Assembly (NCBI GenBank): GCA_963723355.1
Contig: CAVRQQ010000036.1
Location: 1-30,689, forward strand
Reading direction: 5' to 3'
Source of the DNA: JAFDBW01 sp963723355
GTDB taxonomy: Bacteria > Desulfobacterota > Desulfuromonadia > Desulfuromonadales > BM103
Length of the DNA: 30,689 nucleotides
Positions 25,069-30,689 of this stretch are shown in pieces. Within the stretch, counting starts at the first letter, position 1; each line of letters begins with the position of its first letter. The position numbers and the translations under genes are program-made. A model generated the notes under the pieces. It was given only the letters and a program-made list of their open reading frames with translations, was not told the DNA's origin and searched no databases.

Positions 25069-25190
25069 AACCACAGATAAAACTGATGAACACCGATAAG
25101 ATCGACAGCAATAAAGAGCTTTTTGTTTTTAACCTTGTATGCGTTTTATGGTTTATCTGTGCCGGTCCGTGTTCATCCGTGGTTAACTGA
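25069..25190. repeat. Imperfect inverted repeat with ACCACAGAT ends
   Basis: The left arm (25069-25100) holds AACCACAGATAAA and GATGAACACCG; the right arm (25150-25187), read on the other strand, holds AACCACGGATGAACACGG and CACAGATAAACC. The AT-rich middle contains a T-run. This pattern is typical of small palindromic intergenic elements. The 253-base gap between queF and the phosphatase gene otherwise holds only a promoter. Confidence 0.65.
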
Positions 25191-25208
25191 CCCGGTTCCA
25201 GTTATTTT

Positions 25209-25237
25209 TTGAAGATCAACCAGCTTTCCTGTAGAAT
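25209..25237 (+). promoter_or_regulatory. Promoter of the phosphatase gene
   Basis: TTGAAG (25209-25214), 17-base spacer, TAGAAT (25232-25237, five of six). The predicted start near 25244 lies 33 bases before the ATG at 25277. Confidence 0.6.
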
Positions 25238-25276
25238 ACCCCGAAGTAAAAGCTGCCATTGTGAGATTCTGCCCGT

Positions 25277-26089
25277 ATGGACAAAGACAATCAGACAAAT
25301 TTGACGGCCGATGAAATAGCCAGGGCGCTGTTGTTTGCACAGCAGGTTATTCCGGGAGCGGGGAACATTGCCCTGCGGTATTTCCGCCAGCCCCTCGAGG
25401 TGGACAACAAGCTCGGTCAGGGTGGGTTCGATCCGGTGACCTGTGCCGACCGTGCTGTGGAAGCCTTCCTGCGCGAAGAGCTTGGCCGCCGGTTCCCCGA
25501 CTTCGGAATCATCGGCGAAGAACAGGGTGTCACGCTCGGCAGCTCGGATGTCAACTGGGTGATCGATCCGATCGACGGCACCAAGGCGTTTATCAGCGGC
25601 TTCCCGACCTGGGGAATCCTGCTCGGTCTGCAACAGGGCGATCGTGCCCTGGCCGGGCTGATGTACCAGCCGGCGACCGGGGAACTCTTCTTCGGCAGTG
25701 CTGCCGGAGGTGTCCTGCGGCAACATGGCAAGACCGTCGCGCTGAAAACCCGGTCTACTGAACGTCTCGAGGATGCCACCCTGTACTGCACGCACGAGAG
25801 CATGTTTGTCGATCAAACCCACCTCGCCGCCTTCCGCCGTATTGCCGCCAAAGCGCGCCTGCAGCGCTTCGGCGGCGACTGCTATGCCTATTGCATGCTG
25901 GCGCTCGGCCAGGTCGACCTGGTGGTGGAGGATACCCTGCAGCCATACGATATCGTGCCCCTGATCCCGATCATCGAAGCGGCCGGCGGCGTGGTCACCG
26001 ATGCCCGGGGCAAGAGCCCGGTGGCCGGCGGATTTGTGGTCGCCGCGGCCAGTCGTCAACTACATGAAGAAGCAATGTCGCTGCTCTAG
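25277..26089 (+). CDS. Inositol monophosphatase family phosphatase (HisN/CysQ-like)
   Basis: 270-residue Mg-dependent, lithium-sensitive-type phosphatase. Metal-binding motifs are all present: Glu in IIGEEQG (about residue 80), WVIDPIDGTKAFISGFPTW (about residues 94-112), and YDIVPLIPIIEAAGGVVTD near residue 222, the second family signature. GGDCYAYCMLALGQVDLVVE is close to HisN-type histidinol-phosphate phosphatases, so histidine synthesis is a reasonable guess; inositol-1-phosphate, PAP and other substrates remain possible. No his genes are adjacent. The start ATG at 25277 has a weak ribosome site but a good promoter. A 54-residue protein gene follows after about 20 bases and probably shares the transcript. 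Confidence 0.92.
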   Translation: MDKDNQTNLTADEIARALLFAQQVIPGAGNIALRYFRQPLEVDNKLGQGGFDPVTCADRAVEAFLREELGRRFPDFGIIGEEQGVTLGSSDVNWVIDPIDGTKAFISGFPTWGILLGLQQGDRALAGLMYQPATGELFFGSAAGGVLRQHGKTVALKTRSTERLEDATLYCTHESMFVDQTHLAAFRRIAAKARLQRFGGDCYAYCMLALGQVDLVVEDTLQPYDIVPLIPIIEAAGGVVTDARGKSPVAGGFVVAAASRQLHEEAMSLL

Positions 26090-26108
26090 ACTCTGTGGAG
26101 GAAAAGAG

Positions 26109-26273
26109 ATGACCATGGTCAAGACCGCCAGCTTTGAATCGCTGATCGAGCTGGCCAAGGAAAACCCGGAGGGCGGGTACACTTTCGTGCTCGACGGCGA
26201 ATCGTACCAGATTAACGATGTCCTGGAAATTTCCAAGATCGCGACGGAGCATGGCTACATCGTGATCTACTGA
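26109..26273 (+). CDS. 54-residue small protein of unknown function
   Basis: Short acidic protein beginning MTMVKTASFESLIELAKE, then GGYTFVLDGESYQINDVLE and ending HGYIVIY. The start ATG at 26109 follows a textbook GGAGG at seven-base spacing, and a strong intrinsic terminator lies 26 bases past the stop, so it is very likely a real gene despite its size. The pattern (helix, strand, turn, strand, helix, strand) suggests a tiny alpha/beta fold. No signal peptide, membrane helix or cysteine is present. It follows the phosphatase gene in the same transcript. I do not recognise the family. Confidence 0.75.
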   Translation: MTMVKTASFESLIELAKENPEGGYTFVLDGESYQINDVLEISKIATEHGYIVIY

Positions 26274-26299
26274 AAGAAGACGTAGCAAAAAACAATCAC

Positions 26300-26325
26300 A
26301 AAGGGCTGCCAATCGGCAGCCCTTT
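26300..26325 (+). terminator. Intrinsic terminator after the phosphatase/small-protein operon
   Basis: A perfect 11-bp stem (AAAGGGCTGCC, loop AATC, GGCAGCCCTTT) is followed by GTTTTCG. On the minus strand it is followed, after a short gap, by six T residues, so it may also end transcripts of the convergent minus-strand gene. Confidence 0.88.
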
Positions 26326-26358
26326 GTTTTCGCACTAAAAGCTGTAAATCCTCAAAAA

Positions 26359-27670
26359 TTATAACCCGCTGGCATCCAGCGACGATTCGATCTCCAGTGA
26401 GCGGAGTTTGAGCACCATCTTGCGGCGCACGGCGGTGGGGATTTCGACGTGCAGGCACTGGGAGCCCGGGTTGAGTTTTTTCACGGCGATACGCTGCAGG
26501 GCGTTTGCTCCGGCACCGGGAATCCAGCGCAGGTTCTCTTTGGGCAGGAAGGCGCGTTCCTCTCCGTCAAGCAGGCTGTCGATATCGGTCTTCGGGTCGA
26601 CCTGGAAGCCGAGTAGCTGCATGCGGCCGAGCAGCGCAAAATTGTAGCAGAGGTGGGCCCCGGCACAGAACTGCACGTACATTTCGTCGGAGAGCTCCCG
26701 GACCAGGTTCAATCCTTCACGCAGGAGATCGTTCGGCTGTAAAAACAGGACCCCTTCTTCCTTGAGGAAAGAGCCGACTTCGTTCGGGTCCAGAAAGGGG
26801 GGCAGACCGCCGAGGCCAACCACGACCCGCCGGTCTTCGCTGAAGGTGCCGACGCAACCGTGCACATCGATAACCAGGTCCGGCAGCTCCATGCCCAGTT
26901 CGGCGATGAAGTGCGGCAGCCCTTCTTCGAGTTTGTAGCAGCAGGGATGGCCATGTTCATCGATATACGGATAGATAACGTCGATGTTGCTCGGGTTGAG
27001 CGGGACGCCCCAGGCTTCGAGTTGCCTGAGGTTCTCGTCAGTCAGGGGCTCACGGCCGGCAAAGCCGAGATTGATGAGTGCCGAGCCGCCCTTGCCGGTG
27101 CGCAGAAAGTAGAGGGCCACTTCCAGGGTATGCGGATCGTAGGGGCCATGACTGGCTGTGATCAGTGGCGATTGACGACGGAGATCGTTTTGCCGGTGGC
27201 GCAGCAGCAATGCGCCGCCAGCCGCATCCGGCAGGTAACGCCCTTCGAACTCCGGCAGGGATTTCCCGCACGGGTGCCAGCCGCAGTCTTCGGTTGGTAC
27301 GGCGGAGAAAAACTTCTCGAGAACCGCCTCTCGCCATGCCGCGACAAAGCGCAGGCAACGGTCCGGCAGGCGGTAATAGATGGCATAATGATCGGTGTCG
27401 AGATAGATGCGGGCACGCAGGCGCTTGAGAAGCTCCCGGTTGTAATTGTTCTGCGTCGACTTCAACAGGCGCTCGGTAATCTCGATCCATGGCCGCAAAA
27501 TGTTCGTCACCCGGCATGTCGTCGAGCAGCTCAACCCGCTTGAGATGGCTGTAGTCCTCTTTGCCGATCTCTACCTCAAGTCGATTAAGGTGGCGCTTGA
27601 AGGGAACGGCCTCATCGACTTCAAACTGGCTGAGAAAAAGCGGGGATATGTCAGGGCGATCGGTTTTCAT
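26359..27670 (-). CDS. Uncharacterised 436-residue protein, reading frame broken near 27490
   Basis: The gene starts at ATG 27670 after GGAGAGGTC. The first frame runs to DDMPGDEHFAA; one extra base near 27488-27493 moves it to the frame IEITERLLKSTQNNYNREL, which stays open to the stop at 26359. The corrected protein has about 436 residues and no signal peptide. Candidate catalytic or metal sites are ITASHGPYDPHTLEV and DLVIDVHGCVGTFSED, two His-containing strand ends that loosely recall N-formylglutamate amidohydrolase-type metal enzymes; this is only a resemblance. Other strongly patterned parts are GKGGSALINLGFAGREPLT and IPGAGANALQRIAVKKLNPG. I do not recognise the family with confidence. 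Confidence 0.75.
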
Positions 27671-27767
27671 GACCTCTCCAGGGAAATTTCGCCGGTTTGG
27701 CTTTTAATCTTAACACGGCTTGCACGAATTTTCCTGAAGTCGCTGTGAGGAGCCTGCCGCGCGGATT

Positions 27768-29138
27768 TTATTTGCGAATCCGGCCGAGCGAGAAAAAAAT
27801 ACCGATACAGCACAGCGCCGAGAAAGTCAGCAGGGCGGTCCGCATGCTGTCGAGGAAGAGTCCCTGGGTTTGTGGCGTGACGGCCTGGCCGCCCATGAAG
27901 ATGGAGAAGATGATGGTGATGACGGTCATGCTGGCCATCATGCCCAGGGTGCGCATGGTGCTGTTGAGTCCGGAGGCGACACCGAGGTAGCGGGTCGGGA
28001 TGCTGCCCATGATGACACTGATATTCGGCGACGAGAAGAGCGCGAAACCGAGGCCGAGAGTCACCAGGGTCCCCAGGACCAGGGTAATCGGCGAGGCCGC
28101 GGTGATGGTCGCGGCAATGCCGAGACCGGTTGCGCAGAGGCCCATGCCGATGGTTGCAACCGCCGGTGCGGAAAAACGGTCGGCAAGTCGGCCGCAGAAG
28201 GGTGAAAAGACCGCCTGGATGATCGGCTGGAGAATCAGGATGGTGCCGGCTTCGCGCGGGTTAAGCCCCTTGACGTACTGCAGGTAGAGGCTCAGGAAAA
28301 AAGTGACGCCGAAGGTCGCCGCATAGTTGAGCAGGGCGGCCAGGTTGGAGAAGGCGAAGACGCGATTGTTGCGCAGCAGGTTGACATTGAGGACCGGGTA
28401 CTCGGTGCGCGCTTCCAGAATCAGGAAGTGAACCAGGCCGGCCGTTCCTCCCGCCGTCAGGGCCCAGGCCCACCATCCCTGGTCGAGATTGGACGCTCCG
28501 GTGATCAGCATCAGGATGGCCGCGGCGTACACCAGGCTGCCACGCCAGTCGAAGGGCTCGCCGCGGGACTCCGCCCATTCGCCGCGCAGCTTGGCACAGC
28601 TGGTGGCAAAGGTGATCGCTCCGAGCGGTACGGCCAGGTAGAAGATCGACCGCCAACCGAACGCGGTGACCAGGGCGCCGCCGATGAAGGGGCCGCAGGA
28701 AATGCCGGCATAGACGCTGGCGACAGCAATGCCGAGGGCCTTGCCGCGTTCTTCCGGCGGGAACACCGAGACAACGATGGCGAAGGTGGTCGCCATGACC
28801 ATCGAGCCACCCATCCCCTGCAGAAAGCGCATGACGATCATCGACTCGATCGACCAGGCCTGGGAGAGCAGCCCGCCGGCGACGGTAAAGGCGACGATGC
28901 CGTACTGGAAGACCTTGCGGCGGCCATGGATGTCGCCCATGCGGCCCATCGCCAGGAGGAAGATCGAGGCGGAGAGGACGTAGCTGGTTTCCACCAGGCC
29001 CAGCTGCATGGCGCTGGCATTGAAGTCGCGGCCGATTGCCGGCAGCGCTACCCCGACCGCCGACATCATGAAGGGCATCAGGAAGTGGGCGGTGCAGACG
29101 ACCATCAGCGTCGCGGAGCGGGACACATGTTGGGACAT
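27768..29138 (-). CDS. DHA2-type MFS drug/solute exporter (EmrB/QacA-like)
   Basis: 456-residue integral membrane protein with about 14 hydrophobic helices, the DHA2 layout. Motif A between helices 2 and 3 reads GRMGDIHGRRKVFQYG. The helix 4-5 region has MRFLQGMGGSMVMATTFAIV, and motif C is ASVYAGISCGPFIGGALVTAFGWR, the antiporter signature. These exporters usually exchange drugs or metabolites for protons. Start ATG 29138 (MSQHVSRS) is chosen; the longer in-frame reading is translated repeat sequence. The ribosome site is poor. The gene lies downstream of the NlpC/P60 gene on the same strand, separated by 139 bases of repeats. Confidence 0.92.
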   Translation of the reverse strand: MSQHVSRSATLMVVCTAHFLMPFMMSAVGVALPAIGRDFNASAMQLGLVETSYVLSASIFLLAMGRMGDIHGRRKVFQYGIVAFTVAGGLLSQAWSIESMIVMRFLQGMGGSMVMATTFAIVVSVFPPEERGKALGIAVASVYAGISCGPFIGGALVTAFGWRSIFYLAVPLGAITFATSCAKLRGEWAESRGEPFDWRGSLVYAAAILMLITGASNLDQGWWAWALTAGGTAGLVHFLILEARTEYPVLNVNLLRNNRVFAFSNLAALLNYAATFGVTFFLSLYLQYVKGLNPREAGTILILQPIIQAVFSPFCGRLADRFSAPAVATIGMGLCATGLGIAATITAASPITLVLGTLVTLGLGFALFSSPNISVIMGSIPTRYLGVASGLNSTMRTLGMMASMTVITIIFSIFMGGQAVTPQTQGLFLDSMRTALLTFSALCCIGIFFSLGRIRK

Positions 29139-29148
29139 TAGAACACCG

Positions 29149-29208
29149 AGGTGCGAGGTGCGAGGTGCGAAGTGCGAACCACGGGACGTGGGACACGGGA
29201 CGCGAAAA
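29149..29208. repeat. Low-complexity tandem repeats (GAGGTGC / GGGACG units)
   Basis: The plus strand carries three to four tandem AGGTGCG units (29150-29177), then GGGAC-containing words ending CGGGACGCGAAAA (29196-29208). The latter word matches the intergenic repeats at 8386 and 18513. It lies directly upstream of the MFS exporter start codon. Confidence 0.7.
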
Positions 29209-29247
29209 AGTTTATTGAAAATTATCATAGACATTAGCCTTTGCCAG

Positions 29248-29273
29248 CCCCCAGCCCCCAGCCCCCAGCCCCC
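29248..29273 (-). repeat. Four-track G-quadruplex-forming repeat
   Basis: On the minus strand four runs of five G are separated by the dinucleotide CT, a very strong intramolecular G-quadruplex pattern. It begins four bases past the NlpC/P60 stop codon, so it would be part of that mRNA's 3' end. Confidence 0.9.
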
Positions 29274-29277
29274 GCCT

Positions 29278-30129
29278 CTAAAGATATGTTCTGCCGCCAA
29301 CGTAGGTCTTGGCGAAGAATTTATTCGAGAGTTTTTCGATGCGGACCTTCTTGCCGGTGCGCGGGGCGTGAATGAATTCGCCGTTGCCGGCATACATGCC
29401 GACGTGAGTGACCCGCTTGCCCCCCTTGGTGGCAAAGAAGACCAGGTCGCCGGGACGCAGTTTCGACTTGGCCACCCACCTGCCGGCCTTGTACTGGCTG
29501 CGTGACACCCGCGGCAGGTTGAGGCCGTTGAGGCGGTAGGAGACCATGGTCAGACCGCTGCAGTCAAAACCGTTTTCGGCCGTGGTGCCGCCCCAGCGGT
29601 AGGGAATGCCGATGAAGCGTTTGGCGGTCTTGACCAGTTCGCTGCGCAGATCGCCCTTGCCGGTCTTCTTGATCCGTGCCGCACTGTAGTCTTCCGGAAA
29701 GACAATAAAGAATGTGTCGATCAGCCCCTGTGCCTGCAGGCGCTCCGCCTCGCTGCGTGCCGGTTTGTAAGTCGCGTGGTTGCCGAAACGGACCTTGTAG
29801 AGGCCGGACTCATGACGGAAGTAGTAGGCATCGATGCCGCGGGATTCCAAAACCTGTTCCAGGCGTACGGCGTTGTCGAGGTTGCTGAAGGCTCCGACCT
29901 GGATCGAGTAACCCATCTTCTGCAGGGGGGCGTCTGGCTGTTGGTCGTCAGGGGTTTCGTCCAATAGTGCGCCGATCGGGTCGTCCGCGACAGGTCGCGG
30001 TGTTTGCTTCCTGATCGATGTCGATGGCGATGAGCAGGCCGAGAGAAGGAAAAGGAGCAGGAGCAGAGAGCAAATGTTTTTGATGAGAGGTGTCGGGCGG
30101 GGGATTTTATTCACCATCACTGGAAGCAT
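29278..30129 (-). CDS. Lipoprotein with SPOR and NlpC/P60 domains (peptidoglycan endopeptidase)
   Basis: 283-residue envelope protein. A type II signal peptide (LLLLLFLLSACSSP) has a lipobox with the lipidated Cys. Next is an SPOR domain (GYSIQVGAFSNLDNAVRLEQ to FFIVFPEDY), which binds denuded glycan strands, then an NlpC/P60 domain. Its catalytic Cys lies in NGFDCSGLTM, its His in THVGMYAGNGEFIHAP. It should cut peptide cross-links in peptidoglycan near sites of division or wall remodelling. The start at 30129 has AGGA just upstream and a matched promoter; an ATG at 30117 is possible. Longer upstream readings lie before the promoter and are rejected. No truncation is seen. Confidence 0.93.
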   Translation of the reverse strand: MLPVMVNKIPRPTPLIKNICSLLLLLFLLSACSSPSTSIRKQTPRPVADDPIGALLDETPDDQQPDAPLQKMGYSIQVGAFSNLDNAVRLEQVLESRGIDAYYFRHESGLYKVRFGNHATYKPARSEAERLQAQGLIDTFFIVFPEDYSAARIKKTGKGDLRSELVKTAKRFIGIPYRWGGTTAENGFDCSGLTMVSYRLNGLNLPRVSRSQYKAGRWVAKSKLRPGDLVFFATKGGKRVTHVGMYAGNGEFIHAPRTGKKVRIEKLSNKFFAKTYVGGRTYL

Positions 30130-30143
30130 CGTCCTTTTTCGAG

Positions 30144-30173
30144 ATTCTAGGGTGCCCAGATTAACATAATCAA
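30144..30173 (-). promoter_or_regulatory. Promoter of the SPOR-NlpC/P60 lipoprotein gene
   Basis: Minus strand TTGATT (30173-30168), 18-base spacer, TAGAAT (30149-30144, five of six). The predicted start near 30137 leaves only a short leader before the ATG at 30129. Confidence 0.55.
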
Positions 30174-30240
30174 TTGGGAAAGATAAGGTTAAGAAGAATG
30201 TGGTTTTGTGCACCAAACAAATACCAAAAGACAAAATCAA

Positions 30241-30615
30241 AACCGTCGGGGTTGCCCGACAGCAACTTCATTTTCTTTGTAGCGACAAACAAAGGAAGCA
30301 AGAAAGCTTTGCGCTACGCTGGGCATGTCTGGTTCGTTAAGGCAGCAACATCGATTCGGGTTGTTCTAATCGATCAAAAGTTCAGGTTCCCGCCGCAGGT
30401 GACGAGGCTCTTCAGAGTCTCTACTTTTCTGTAGGATTGCAGCGGTAGATGTTTTTTAGCTTTTCCCTTGTAAGTCAAAGTGAAAGGAAGTCCCGCTGTA
30501 AAGGGCCGGCTAATTAAACTCCGTCGTTATTGGAAGTCTCAGAAAACCGGCAAAGGAGATGCCCTCCGCAAGGAAGGCACTTTTGCATACTTTTGTTGCC
30601 GGACAAAAGTATGGC
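30241..30615. repeat. Non-coding region with three small hairpins
   Basis: No credible gene is seen from 30174 to the window end. Three perfect hairpins are visible: GTCGGG/CCCGAC (30245-30260), TTTGT/ACAAA with loop AGCG (30276-30289), and TACTTTTGT/ACAAAAGTA with loop TGCCGG (30588-30611). The second and third share the same TTTTGT...ACAAA theme, suggesting copies of one intergenic element. The short open frames here have repeat-derived composition. Confidence 0.55.
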
Positions 30616-30689
30616 GTTGGGCGGGACGACCCGTCGGTTCTGTTTTTAAATGGGTATTTGGAATTTACTGTTGAATCTTAAATATCAGG

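Noticed and set aside
25415..25440. tRNA T-loop-like GGGTTCGATCC word
   Set aside because: It lies inside the phosphatase coding sequence and no cloverleaf can be drawn around it.
29149..29276. CRISPR-like array
   Set aside because: Units are short tandem words without spacers of constant length, and no cas genes are present.

Overview
The window looks like chromosomal DNA of a free-living Gram-negative bacterium of fairly high GC content, most likely a Desulfuromonas/Geobacter-type deltaproteobacterium. This placement is inference from gene content: a type IV minor-pilin/PilY1-like cluster, a small bacterial RRM protein, a receiver-GGDEF protein, an NfeD-slipin pair, an SPOR-NlpC/P60 lipoprotein and paired YbjQ genes next to an M48 peptidase. 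I see no rRNA, tRNA, prophage, transposase or CRISPR array.

Layout. 1-3834 (minus): threonine ammonia-lyase (its end is cut by the window edge), an MFS transporter, an RRM protein and a receiver-GGDEF diguanylate cyclase. 4047-5447 (plus): a divergent YchF-like GTPase followed by a cupin. 5508-7620 (minus): the NfeD-slipin pair. 7794-8207 (plus): an SseB-like protein. 8346-8647 (minus): a structured non-coding RNA with its own promoter and intrinsic terminator, possibly 6S RNA. 8762-13014 (minus): minor-pilin operon pilV-pilW-pilX-pilY1-like-fimT, directly downstream of radC (13069-13755). 13912-14571 (minus): a hemolysin III family protein. 14753-17018 (plus): a spermidine-synthase-like methyltransferase, a YaiI/UPF0178 protein, a DEDDh exonuclease and a DUF423 protein. 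17034-18437 (minus): a SagB-type oxidoreductase and a metallophosphoesterase. 18653-23223 (plus): soluble transhydrogenase sthA, a Rep/UvrD helicase and two YbjQ-family proteins. 23220-26273 (plus): an M48 peptidase, queF, an inositol-monophosphatase-family phosphatase and a 54-residue protein. 26359-30129 (minus): an uncharacterised 436-residue protein, a DHA2-type MFS exporter and an SPOR-NlpC/P60 lipoprotein. The last ~550 bases hold only a promoter and small hairpin-forming, repeat-like sequence.

The most striking feature is five reading-frame breaks, each explained by one base gained or lost: in pilW, the pilY1-like gene, the M48 peptidase, queF and the 436-residue protein. In each case two overlapping frames join into one protein. 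None of the sites has an obvious slippery sequence. Several of the genes look otherwise intact, so base-calling or assembly indels are the simplest explanation; real decay of the pilin operon is the main alternative.

Other points of note are the structured RNA, a four-track G-quadruplex motif just past the NlpC/P60 stop codon, three families of dispersed intergenic repeats, a YchF paralogue with a broken G3 motif, and the YbjQ-YbjQ-M48 gene set. I found no clear defence system or large new machine; the best candidates for new biology are the ncRNA, the YbjQ/M48 module and the two uncharacterised proteins at 26.1-27.7 kb.
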